From positions 20,324,878 to 20,388,877 of the forward strand of contig OY829326.1 in NCBI GenBank assembly GCA_963691655.1: a stretch of DNA of 64,000 nucleotides. The letters run 5' to 3'. A program made the translations under genes and the position numbers. The DNA is from Toxonevra muliebris (lineage: Eukaryota > Arthropoda > Insecta > Diptera > Pallopteridae). The notes under the pieces were generated by a model that was given only the letters and a program-made list of their open reading frames with translations, had not been told where the DNA came from and ran no database searches. Shown here in pieces: positions 11,700 through 22,505 of the stretch (positions within the stretch are counted from its first letter, which is position 1; each line of letters opens with the position of its first letter).

Positions 11700-12115
11700 T
11701 TATTCACATTTTTAGGAGGGATTGCTCGAAACACTCTTCTTGTACTTCTTCTTTTAATCGAGCCATCCCGTTCTTCTTCTGACAATCGCCTTGAACTTGT
11801 CCCTCGTTTTTCCAAGTTTAGAATGCATCCAATCCACTTCCATTTTGACTTTCAGCAGCAATTTGGTTAATATTTCCTAAAAACCAATTAACGAAAACTT
11901 GTCCGGTGCACTTATATGATTTTACTGAGGGCACCGAAGATTTGAATAATTTGCTCTTTTAGTCGGTGCTCAGGTTGTGGTTGCACTACATAGTGTACAC
12001 CATATCAAAGGCTGTTCTGGCTTTCTTGATTCGCCAAAGTGATTGCCTTACCACTTACGACTACATAAATGTTTTTCCACTAACTCGAGGGAGTGATCAG
12101 CAAAATTTGGCTTCC
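11700..12115 (-). pseudogene. LINE reverse-transcriptase fossil (RTE-like), minus strand
   Basis: One minus-strand frame reads RIKKARTAFDMVYTM, stop, CNHNLSTD, stop, KSKLFKSSVPSV. This matches the spacing of the 'INKAR-AF-L---W----IS--TK--LF---V-SVL-YG' thumb region of RTE-like LINE reverse transcriptases. Further on, other frames give KWKWIG and an arginine-rich segment where 'WNPQG-RRRGRP' would be expected. It has stops and shifts throughout. The fossil at 19040-19380 covers the adjoining part of the same type of protein, so both may belong to one family. The plus-strand frame at 11966-12151 is its shadow. Confidence 0.5.
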
Positions 12116-15100
12116 TTTAATTTCATCTTAGCGCCAACAGGGCTGAGATGAAACGGGTAATGGCTTTTCTCGGAAAATCGGTTAGCCAATGCTCTATAAT
12201 TTCTTCGTTTCTAACCCAATTTAACAGCTTCAAAACGTTTGAAATTAACTCCAAAAAATTAATCGCACGTTTTTTTTTGATACTCCGCAGAAAGTCAGAA
12301 AGTAGTGCACTAGGTTAGCAAAATATTTACATGGGCGAGTACAACGTCAGCCATCATCATCATCAAAGTAAGAAAAAGTTTAACGAGCTCAATCATTTCC
12401 TTTGCAAGTAACCAAAAATAGTGAAAAAAAAAACTTTTTGTTAACCCATTGAAACAGTTTCCAAAACACATAAAAATAATAACCACATGATTCCTTGCCT
12501 TAAAACAATATACATACACGTAAATGTGTATGTATGTATTTTCAGCCATAATAAATGCACAACGATCAAAGGCATAGAAAATCTTGCAATATAGTAGCAG
12601 CAACCAACAATAAAAAAGAAAATAAACAAATGAATACCACAAAATTGCATGCAATGTGACGATGATGACGACAACAGCAGCAACAAATGTGATGTGCATT
12701 GCACATTGAAAGTGTTGCCAAAGATGAGCGACAGGCAAGATCAAGAGCTGTAGAGTATAAGCAGCAATAGCAACAACAACAACAAAAAAGTAACATCAAT
12801 CAACCTGCAATGTTAAGTATTCTCACATTAAACAACACAAAAACAAAAGCATTGCTGCTATTGCTGCTGGCTGCCACCTACAAAATGAAACGCATAGTAC
12901 CATCAAGCACCTCAAGTGCGTTTCACTTGCCTAGTTTTTGTATGACCCCAAGCTGTCTCCGCGCCCTTCTTTCCCCCATGCGTGCAACTTACATGCTATA
13001 CCCATATGCTTCACTAAACGAGCACGCAATCACTTTGCACTTTAACTCAAGTGTGCTCAAAAGTAGTTGGTGAAAATGTATGAATTGTACTTTTATTAAT
13101 GATTTTAAAATCATCATCATCATCATCGTCATTATCGTGATGATCATCATTTGATTGTGAAAAGCTTCTAAAACTTGCAGCGTTAGCGCTTCATAATAAT
13201 AAATAAAAGCAACAAAACGAAATAGAAATCTGTGATCACAAAAAAAAAAAAAAAATTGTTTAGTACTCATACGTCAAAGTCATATGCCGCCATAGCGTTC
13301 GGTTCGTTCCACCAGTACTGGCACCAGTATCTACTCATACACTCATTTATATTGTAATAAAGAACATCTGTGCAAACATTGCCCCAAAAATGAATAAAAA
13401 GCAAATAAAAGAAAAAATCAACTAAAATTTTTGCTCTATGAAAGAACGAACCGGATGAACATCAACAACAGCAGCAGCAATTCATTGTTGTATTATGTTT
13501 GTTTTGTTCGAATTGGTCGAATCTTAGCGAAGGTGGGGAAGGAGTTGTGAAGGTAAAGCTGGTATGCAAATTACCATGTTTGTTTTTTGAGCGATGATCA
13601 TTGAATGTAAAAGCAGCCATCATAATGATAAATATGCACGTAGTTGTAGATTTGGGTGAGTCAATTACTAGACTAGACTTTTAGTGCTTGGATGTAGGCA
13701 GCAATCGAAAAGGTACTGATTAACTAATTTAATAACTACTGGTCTTAGAAAATATGACAATTACAATTACTACTAAATGTTTTAAAACGATAACAAATTA
13801 AACAAACCTCAGTATTTCATTCATTCTAGATATATATCAGACTCAGGAAATATATTTTCAATGTTCTTAAAGATAAGTCTCTGGAACATACATTGGAGCA
13901 TTTAAATTGGAATATTTCAAATCAAAGTAAAGGAAATAAATAGAAAATATAAATATAGTTTATATTCCAAGAAAGACAAATGCCAGCAAACCAACAATCT
14001 TCCTATGAGTCATGAAAATAAAATGGTTGGTAGTCGGCCTCATTCGATTTTCTTGAAAGTTGGGACACAGGTAGTCCTTAAACCCAGTAGTATAAGTTTT
14101 GTCAAAGTAGTTTTTTTTTTTCATTTGGAAGAGAAAGGTAGTTGAACACTGCATATTTTTACATTTTTTGAAAACGTTCATATCTTGTAAAATTGCAAAT
14201 TTGTTAAAAAGTTTTGAAAGTTCTTTTTCTGCCAAATATTTGAAAAGCAATCGTAGATTGATAGTTTTAAGATTTGAGAATTTGTTTTTTGTTTATTAAT
14301 TTTTTTATGTATTTTTTTTCTCCCTAATTTAAAATGAAATACATATATTGTGGTCGTTCTGGCAGAATTCACTAAGTCCATTTTTTTAATTTCAGAGATG
14401 AAGTTAGTTTTTGCAGTACATGGTGCGCTGGGAGCACTGGCACAACTTAAAAAGTTAACGGATTGATAACACATAAGTATATGTTTTAACTGCATCATCA
14501 CAAATCGAATTTATTATGTCTTTCGAATTATAGAAGCTAATTAATACGGATTCAACTAAAAAAAACAATGGATGTGTGCAAGGCACGCAAGATATTTGAT
14601 GTGTAAACAGTTAGGCTAACTGAATGTCATATATGTACATAAGCTCACATATGTATAGGCATATATAGGGATTTAATGTATAATTTATATGCTTAGGTAA
14701 TTCAAATTAAAACAATTATTTTATAAACTTAAAAACTTATTAGATATCATTATCTTTTATATATATAATAACCAAATTCACCATAAATTGCAAAAGGTCT
14801 TACATCATTGCAAATGCAAATTTTTATTCCATATCACATATATTTGTTGTTGTGTTAGCATAAATATTTTGCAATTGCACCAAATCGTGAATAGGGCTGA
14901 TATGTTGTAGTTGCATTATTTTTCTTTTACTCAATGCATCGGGATCTATATGCTCGCATATACGCAGCTGCAATCGCATTCTTTTTTTCGCGCTTTAAGT
15001 TTTTCTTCCTGTCGATTTGAAATTTTATTAGATGTGAAAATTTTACATAACGTCTGGGTATGGCGTATAGGTATATGAATTTGTACACACATACGTCAAA

Positions 15101-16249
15101 TCAATCCTCAGGCGACGATAAGTGCTTTCCACATTTAACCTTAGGAAGGCAACAGGGATGACTAGTCACCCCACTACTTTTTAAAAGCACCGCAAAGAGA
15201 GTTGCCTTAACTGCGTTTAATAAAAATAAAAAAGAATGTATTTTTATTGAAGTAAATAAGTGATTTTATAATAAATAAGTCTGATTTTTTCTGTTTAACA
15301 TATTTGCTATTTACATAGATAAAAAAAAGTGTTGTCTTTTATAATGCCGTGATTTGCTATCATTATCACTACGTTTTGTTTATACATTTATTGAAACCTA
15401 GATTCCTTATTACTTATCATTTTGTATTGTTTTTGTATTTTAAAAAATATTTAATTTTAATGCAATCTAACTAACCGAATGCAAAACCTATCAAACGCCT
15501 GTGATTGCTACGGCAACTTCTCTGTTTGTATGGTATAGTCGATCTCCATACGTTTAACACCAACAAATAATTCTGCCACGAATAAATGTACACACACATT
15601 TTGTTTTCGTATGCACATATATGTGTGAGTAAATTGATCGAAACATAAACAAACTCCGCTCGTATTTTAATTTCTCCCTCTCTTCTTCTCTTTGTTGTTT
15701 AGAGTAGCACAGTCATGCCGCGCAGTAGTGTGAGCGAGAAGGGAACTGGACGTTACAGTTATCTTACATCTTACGATACAGTTATTGTTACATTTTACAC
15801 ATTTGAAATTTTGCCCATACCGTGAGCTAAAATGTTTACACATCAAAAATTAATTTGGACTTAGTGATTTCTGCTTGAACAAAGACGATATACATTACAA
15901 TCTGGTGAAGATTAAACTATTTGTGATCGTTCAGATATATGCATAGGAGTTGATAGATTTGTAATCCCCATCATGACTGCGTCTTTTAAGAAGACGGGTT
16001 AAATATAAGACATTCATTTCCTTTATTTTCCCCCTGGCCAATGCAGTTTCATGACTTTTCAGGCAACACAAGCGTCTTCTTTACGTAGGGTATATCCTAT
16101 CCACCAATTTTTAATTCTGATTTCTGATCCAGATATCTAGCTGGTCCATTTTAACGCAGTATTTGTCTTTAACGGCATCTAGCGCGAAATTGTACCAATA
16201 CAATCGACTCTTTTGAGTTTTGGCAAACAAATATAGTAACGAAAATAAA
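12116..16249. other. Non-coding DNA with CAA/CAG, TCA and poly-A tracts
   Basis: No gene seen. From 12310 to 12800 a CAGCAACAA-rich region gives overlapping Cys/Leu-rich frames on the minus strand that are repeat shadows. An (ATC)n block with inverted symmetry lies at 13110-13152, and poly-A near 13240. At 15135-15210 two TTAA sites bracket inverted AAGGCAAC/GTTGCCTT and a palindromic GATGACTAGTCAC. At 15663-15706 a pyrimidine-rich tract ends in TTTAG just before a 36-residue open frame. Neither is strong enough to call as an element or exon. Confidence 0.6.
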
Positions 16250-16667
16250 TACAGAAGCAAGAGCGCAGTGTTTGCGTCAAGCCGAAAAATCAACTTCAAG
16301 GAAGCTGTATAAAAAACTAAATTTCAAACTCAATGAAAACAATTATTTCCATGATAAATACAGTATAGATACTATCCGAAATATTTTCATGGCAAGAGGA
16401 GAAATGCTTAACCTAAACTACCGGCCACACATCACAGTACTACATGACGAATGCTCTCTTTGCAATATGCACTGTGTAGAAAATGTCCAACACTTTCCTG
16501 CAACCTGCTCCATACAGAGCGAACTGCGTCTCCTACATTTGGGAAAAACTACACTTGATGAGGAAGAACTCATAGACTTACTCAACGGAAACAGCTGACT
16601 CAAGTTAGCATATTTTATTAAAGATTTGCATCAATATAGAAAGAAAATAACTGAAGAAGATTTCTAA
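16250..16667 (+). pseudogene. LINE ORF2 C-terminus with zinc knuckle
   Basis: The plus frame reads KLYKKLNFKLNENNYF..., then LNLNYRPH, then CSLCNMHCVENVQHFPATC, a C-x2-C...H-x4-C knuckle typical of the C-terminal region of R1/I/Loa-type LINE ORF2 proteins. It continues with LRLLHLGK and EELIDLLNGNS. A TGA at 16596-16598 interrupts the frame, which then continues to TAA at 16665-16667 (LKLAYFIKDLHQYRKKITEEDF). The TGA most likely replaces a Trp codon. No upstream RT motifs are convincing, so the copy is 5'-truncated or too decayed. The exact LINE clade is uncertain. Confidence 0.72.
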
Positions 16668-16925
16668 ATTAAAATTATTGGTTTCTTTTTTTGTTTGTTT
16701 TTAAGTATAAAAGAAGGAAATGTTTCTGGTAACTTATTTAAGCTTCTAGACTTAGACTTTTCGTTTTGTCTAGAAGCAGTTTAAAGCTGATGACTTATTA
16801 TAGTCAAAGCTATATTTTTATTTTTTTTTTATTTTTTACTTTGTAAAATTCTATTTTATTGTTAATTTATGCATATGGAAAGAAAATTTAAAAAAAAATA
16901 AAAATTACTTACTTACATACTTACA
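16668..16925 (+). mobile_element. LINE 3' UTR and simple-repeat tail
   Basis: AT-rich sequence follows the ORF2 stop and ends in an A-run and an (ACTT)n-like tail (ACTTACTTACATACTTAC, about 16906-16924). Some LINEs end in short tandem repeats instead of pure poly-A. No target duplication was recognised because the 5' end is not defined. Confidence 0.5.
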
Positions 16926-19039
16926 ATCGACTTTATTTCAAGGTTAAAGTGTGTATTTGGAATATGTCATGATTTTTACTCAAATACAACCTTCTCCTTA
17001 TTCCTTTATTAAAAAATCAATTACTTTCTAAAACTAAAAGTTACTTCAAGCGTAAAAACGATACAAACTTAATAAAAAATCAATTTTCTCATAGCAATCA
17101 TAAATAAAAATTCATAAACCACTTGAAAAATCGCACGTATCATTTCCATCAAAATTTCAAATAAATTCTACTTGATAATAATGACATTATTTATATTACT
17201 GCCCTTTAGCCACTTCTTGTAGATTGCTACAACATTTGTGCAAATTTAAAAATTCATAAAATTTAATAACTTTTAATAAACCAAACCTACATGAATGAAT
17301 GAAAATTAGGGGAGAGCAGGGCCACAACGCAACGCATTGTAACACGCACTTGTGTAATTTGTGAAACCAATCATAACATGTGTCTACACATATAACATTT
17401 GTTGCTGACGCTGCTATTGCTATTGCTGAGGCTGTTGCTGTTGCTGCTGCAGCTACATACTCAACCCAAACGCCACAAGCATCCATAATCCAATTCCAAT
17501 TCCTTTTGCTTTTTATGCATTTTTTTTTTTTGTTAACCATCTGTCATAATCGACTTTTAAGCTCTCATATGAAATGCAAGTATCTCGCTTAATAATTCCC
17601 TATAGTCTGATCAGAAGCAGCAGCTACAGCAGCAATAACTGAAATAACAGCAGCAACTGCAGCCGTAACAGAAACAGCAGTAACGTCTAGAGAAAGCAGC
17701 GCGTAAACACACACACATATATACACACCGAAAAAAAAATTGCCAACTCAATTAGTGCACGTCTGAGCCACTGAAGACATTGAAGAAGCTTGTTTGACTT
17801 GCATAAAACAGCAGCAATATGTGGGGGGTAGTATTACATACTAGCCACGTTGACTGTCTGTCCGTCTGTCTGTTTGTGTCTTGTCTGTCTGTCCATTGGT
17901 AGATTGAGTATCTTTATGCGCGCGCTTATCTCGTGGACATTACGTGAGTACGTGTCGTAAATGGAGTTTCAGTTGTTTCGTTTTACTTTTCTTTCCATTT
18001 TGGCAAGTTATGAATAAAATATGACACCTTTTTTTTTTTGTGTGTGTGTGTGTGTGGTATGTTTGACGTCCGCCTTTGGATCTAGATTGCACATGTTTTC
18101 ATATGGTAACTTTATGGTGTAATATGGTAAGCTTAGAATTACCACCCTTGTAGTTCAGAGCTAGTAGAGTGTTGCCATTTTTGAATAAGCAATGCCTGAT
18201 TTCCCTATAGTATTATTTTGAAATGAAAATCATGTCAAAGCGAATTTAGCAACACGACGAGAGAGTGAGTGCAAATAAAGCTATTAAATATTTTCAACAA
18301 CTTAACATCAGTTTCATAAATCTTTATAACATCGAATCAAGAAAGTTTCTCTACACTTTTATTATATAACGCCACGCCTTCATATGAGATGAAGGTTTTC
18401 CATCTTGTTTTCTAAATTTGCCTCATATTGACAATTTCCGTTTTTGGCGTGTGTTAATGGCAAATGATGATTTTCTTCTTCTTTTTTTTTTTTTTTTTTT
18501 GTTTGAAACTTATTTTACAAATTAAAATTCTGTTCACTGTTATTGTTATTGTCAGCTATGGCGTAGTGTACAATGTAAAAACAACAACAAGAATAGCAAC
18601 TACAAAAGCAATCAGCAGCGCATTGTCTACTATTAACTATTATTATATTGCACCTGCTTTCAATTGCATCCCACGCTTCAAAAGTTTCACATATGTTGTA
18701 GTATTATTACAACAATTATTGCGGTAAGTTTAAACGTCATCATCGTCATAGTGATCATCATCATGATCAACTCATCTCATCGCATCACATCACAACAATT
18801 TACTTCGCATCACAAATTGAGCTCATGCAATAATATCATGTGATTTAAGTTACGTTACATTTCGTTGTTGTTGTTGTTGTTGTAACCTAAAGTTTTAGCT
18901 TACGTGTACGATATTTTTGTAGCTGCTGTTTTTTACAAAAAAGGCACTGTAACTATATTCATGAACAAATAAACAGTGGCGGCTTTATATTACATGTAGG
19001 CTGTTTGAACTTTGGCATTGCAATCGTTGCAGTACGATT
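16926..19039. other. Non-coding DNA with GCT/CAG, TCTG, TG and T tracts
   Basis: No gene seen. GCTGTTGCTGTTGCTGCTGC tracts at 17400-17455 and CAGCAG tracts at 17610-17700 give alanine/leucine-rich frames on both strands, which I treat as repeat shadows. Other simple repeats are (TCTG)n near 17855-17895, (TG)n at 18040-18056, and a T-run near 18481-18500. Confidence 0.7.
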
Positions 19040-19380
19040 TTTCATTGAGGTCTCTTTCGCTTCTGGTGAGGCATAGGGCCCCAATAAAACTCCTCTGTCA
19101 CGATTGATTATTAGCCATCGTTGTTCAACTCTCTCCTAATTACCGGATTTCCAGAACCATTGATTGCTTCCGGGTCGTTTTGGGGCGTCCGTGTTCTTGC
19201 TTCTTTGCGAAAAGGTGAAATATTACTAGGCGTCAGCCAAGTTGCCATCAAGTGATTCACAAACACTTTCAGGTTGCTTAGTAAAATATTGTTTGCCAGC
19301 CAGATTTCGCAGCCGTATAGCTTGATTGATTTCATAGTACAACCAATCCTGATTGAAACTAGTAAAATCTTAATGTAGCC
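19040..19380 (-). pseudogene. LINE reverse-transcriptase C-terminus, fossil (RTE-like)
   Basis: The minus strand reads SIRIGCTMKSIKLYGCEIW, then LSNLKVFVNH, fitting the 'TK-RIF---VKSVLLYGCETW----L--LQ-FVN' segment of RTE-like LINE reverse transcriptases. Another frame nearer 19040-19085 gives IGALCLTRSERDL, resembling the usual ORF2 C-terminus. The arginine-rich RRGRP block expected between them is missing, so an internal deletion is likely. The open frame at 19111-19335 is only part of this fossil. Confidence 0.6.
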
Positions 19381-20229
19381 CCATAATAAAAGATTTGTTT
19401 TAGTTTTAGTACCTCAAATGGAAAATTTCTCCAAATCCTGTGAAATCACTAGCAAATCCGAAAGGAGTAAGGGGTTTGAAGATAAACATTCCCCTCCCCC
19501 TCGCAACAAAACTTTCCGTCAGGAGGAAAATAATTAGAACCCCTTCTCTGGCCTCATTATTGAGTTAGATTATTTATACAGATCTTCTCTAAAATTTGAT
19601 TGATATTTCATAGAAGATAAAATTGTTAAGATTTACGTGGGTCAAGGTGTAGGCAAAAGTTTAAGATTCCACGAGATTATGAGCGTTAAAAAATTAGGGT
19701 TCCAAACTCCGATAATAAATTACGATTCAAAGCCAGGGGAGTTGGTGGCAGCATGCTAAACTGCCATCTCAATAACCATGAAATAGCTCAGAAAACATAT
19801 TCTGTTATCAAAAAATCCCCACGTAATGCTAGCCGACTAATTAAAAGCGGCAGGTTCATCCGCTCATATACATACATATTAGGGTGCAGCATTTTTTAAA
19901 AATATTTTCGTGTTTTTGCTACACCCTAATTCATATGTGCATACTTACTAGCGGATCTAGACATTTTAGAAAAGTGGTGTTAATTTTTGCATCTTTTAAA
20001 ACTTTTTTTGATCGAAGATCAACGATCAAAATGTATAATATTTATATCAGTATGGAAAGCACTTTTGTCGCCAATATCCTCATATCATCCGCTAGTTCAC
20101 ATACTACTAGTACGGCACAACAACCCATGGAGGGCCTCGACCGAGCTTTTCGCATCCATTCAAGTTGTGTGAGTTATATTTATACATGAATGGTAGGAAC
20201 CTATAGTGAACGGTGAAGTGAAAAGGTTT
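19381..20229. other. Non-coding DNA containing a mini inverted repeat
   Basis: No gene seen. The frame around 20030-20190 (MESTFVANILISS...) has a reasonable composition but no family resemblance or splice context that I can defend. The inverted repeat at 19878-19930 is listed separately. Confidence 0.5.
19878..19930. repeat. 53-bp inverted repeat, possible minimal MITE
   Basis: The left arm ATTAGGGTGCAGCA (19878-19891) pairs with the right arm TGCTACACCCTAAT (19917-19930) at 13 of 14 positions around a 25-nt AT-rich loop. The arms stop abruptly at both sides. It may be the fused ends of a larger transposon after internal deletion, or simply a hairpin. Confidence 0.6.
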
Positions 20230-20365
20230 TCATTAACAATTTTAACTCTTTGAGGTTTGCTTTTGCCAGTAAAGAGCTGGTTCGGTGTAGAAAGATTTTT
20301 ATTTTTGTGTGTGATGAGATTTGAACCTCTTTGTAGCAGCCCAACACACTAGCACACTCCAAATA
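20230..20365 (-). mobile_element. tRNA-derived SINE, copy B
   Basis: The minus strand carries a tRNA-like head, with GTGCTAGTGTGTTGGGCTGC then a B-box-like GGTTCAAATC (plus 20318-20327), and a body with TTTCTACAC and AACCTCAAAGAG. These blocks align in order with copy A at 11145-11280. Copy B has a short A-rich insertion (CACAAAAATAAAAATC) after the B box. A weak palindrome at 20377-20412 lies just upstream of the head. Confidence 0.55.
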
Positions 20366-21206
20366 GCTCCAACTTCAAATTTTAAATGATATATATCATT
20401 ATTTAAAAATTTCAATATCCGAGCTCTTTATAATAAATCAAGTCACAGGTTTACAAGCCATACATTCTTAATCTTATACCGAAGCCAGTTACCAATTTAT
20501 TCATCTGAATTCTACCCAACAAAGCCACTAAATTTTAAAAAGACAATCAATGGTCATTATCAATTATTTATCTTTTGTGCAAAAAATCTGCCAGGCAAAT
20601 CTTGACTTCTAATAGCTGACCAGTATCTGATTAATGCTCACCGAATTCTGAATAAATACAACCATTGGCAGGTACAGCTTACACTGATGTTCCACCTAAA
20701 CTAAGAAAAAAATTATCAAAATATATAGCTCTGTAACTAGCCATTCGAATATTGCAAACCGGAGATGCAAATCCTTAGTAGTGTCAGCTAAATGTGTATA
20801 TCAGCATCATCGAATGCATATGAGATAACCCCAGTCAAAAAAGTTTGTCTATTGTGAGTAATCAGGCAACTAGTATTTGCAGAAGCCAAGAGCAGTTATA
20901 AGGGAATGATGCCAAAAACTGATTAGAGACAACCAAAGACAGCTATTGCTTACGAAAAAAGTCTATCGCTCAACCCCAACCATCAGAATAATGACTGCTG
21001 GAACCTGCTATTAAATCACATTTCAAAGTCTTATACCGCTATCTAAAACCGAGCATCCGTAAACTAACAATAAAAACCTGCAATCCAAATACTGACTGCC
21101 CCCGATATGCATATCGCTGGCCAAAATGAAGCCGATAGTTATAATTCTACTAAACGATCTAATTGGTTTATCTTAATCCTAGCCATAATTTCATAAGGTG
21201 ACAGTT
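20366..21206. other. AT-rich non-coding DNA
   Basis: A near-perfect 36-bp AT palindrome lies at 20377-20412, centred on TATATA. I see no coding or transposon motifs in the rest. Confidence 0.6.
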
Positions 21207-21898
21207 TTGATTCGATACTCACATAGTATCGATACTTTTACTCATTACTTGTATCGAATAAAAGTATCGATGCTAACGAAAATATCGGAAAAAAGTATCG
21301 AATATGTACTTGTATCGAATACTCGTTTAAAGAGACAAATTACTCTTTTTTAAGTGGTTGTTAAGGAAAATATTCAGGCCAGAACGGTTCATTGTTATAC
21401 AACATGGTTGAGCCTACAGTTTACACTACTCATTACGAGTTTTTCGCCAATAAATCATGGTTTTGAGATATTTCCACTGGAAACACGTGAATCATATAGA
21501 AATTACGTTAATTTAATTTAGCAAATCGCTAGAAAATTTATAATAAAAGGAAAACTAATCAACAGATTAAAGCTTGTAAAAAATATTTTATTTTAATGAA
21601 AAGGTTTCAATAAACATTATGTTCTACATGCATGGCCGGAAATATTTTCTAGAACTTCAATACTGTACTGCAATAATGTCATACATTGAAATATTGCAAT
21701 ATGGACTGAAATATTTTGAATAATTTTGCAGTAGCATTCTGAAATATATTATTGATTGCTGTAAAATATTGTAAAATGATCCACAATTTTAAATATTGTA
21801 TACCAATATTTCAGTTTTTAAATAAATATTTTCCAAAAGTATCGAGTATCTGATACTGACCCTTTTTCCCGATACCAAGTAAAATACTTATGTTATAG
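21207..21898. repeat. Clustered GTATCGA motifs bracketing an AATATT-rich core
   Basis: Five GTATCGA words occur within about 95 bp at 21226, 21251, 21264, 21295 and 21312. The first is the palindrome GTATCGATAC. Related words recur at 21839-21857 and GATACC at 21871. Between them is a stretch unusually dense in AATATT. The two flanking clusters could be the subterminal regions of one unrecognised element. TATCGATA is also the core of the fly DREF-binding site, so a regulatory reading is possible. Confidence 0.5.
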
Positions 21899-21909
21899 CA
21901 TCGAGTAAA
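21899..21909. repeat. Target-site duplication, left copy (LINE)
   Basis: CATCGAGTAAA here is repeated exactly at 22495-22505. The two copies bracket the truncated LINE at 21910-22494, and such a variable-length duplication is the expected footprint of target-primed reverse transcription. Confidence 0.85.
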
Positions 21910-22494
21910 CAAAGTCGCTCTATGTTGGGTCCCTGGACACGCAGGAATTGAGGGTAATGAGCAGGCAGACGAGCTTGCAAGAAAAAGGGCAGCAACCACT
22001 TTCGTGGGACCTGACCCCTTCTGTGGAATAGAAGATAGCGTAATCAGGGAATTACTCAGGCAAGAAGAGAGGAACAAGAGGCAAGAACTCTTTACCAATC
22101 TTACGGGACTGAAGCAATCCAAAGCGCTTTTATGTAATTATAATAAGAGTAGATACGCATTCTGCATTGGTCTCAACAAAAACAGTTTGCGCATATTAGC
22201 TGGTATTCTGACTGGGCATTGCGGGCTCAGAGAACATTTTTGCAAAATAGGAGTTGAGGAAAGCTCAATTTGTAGGTTTTGTAATGAGGAAGACGAATCA
22301 TCAGAACATATTTTAGCTCAAGTGCCCAGTACCGAACTGGCATCCATAGATCCGGGCGCAATACTAAAATTGTTGAGGGAGACTGGACTGGATGTGGTAC
22401 TCTAGGCAGATTAGACGAGATAGAAAAGAGGGACGTACAATAGATCTTATAGGTCGTGGTACAACGACAGAAACCTCTATAATACAATACAATA
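21910..22494 (+). mobile_element. 5'-truncated LINE insertion with RNase H end and (AATAC)n tail
   Basis: The insertion opens inside an RNase H domain: KVALCWVPGHAGIEGNEQAD, with the conserved His and Asp of the H-x-GI-GNE-AD motif. It continues in frame through LTGHCGL and a zinc-knuckle start CRFC...SSEH. The final Cys of the knuckle and some residues after it are missing, because HILAQVPS replaces the usual H-x4-C run. The frame ends at TAG 22403-22405. A short 3' UTR ends in AATACAATACAATAC. Exact 11-bp target duplications flank it. This is an I-like (RNase H-bearing) LINE copy, dead on arrival through 5' truncation, but with little later decay. Confidence 0.88.
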
Positions 22495-22505
22495 CATCGA
22501 GTAAA
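22495..22505. repeat. Target-site duplication, right copy (LINE)
   Basis: CATCGAGTAAA matches 21899-21909 exactly and directly follows the (AATAC)n tail of the LINE. Confidence 0.85.

Noticed and set aside
12310..12799. Three overlapping minus-strand frames, Cys/Leu-rich
   Set aside because: They are translations of CAA/CAG and TCA tracts in different frames, so they are repeat shadows.
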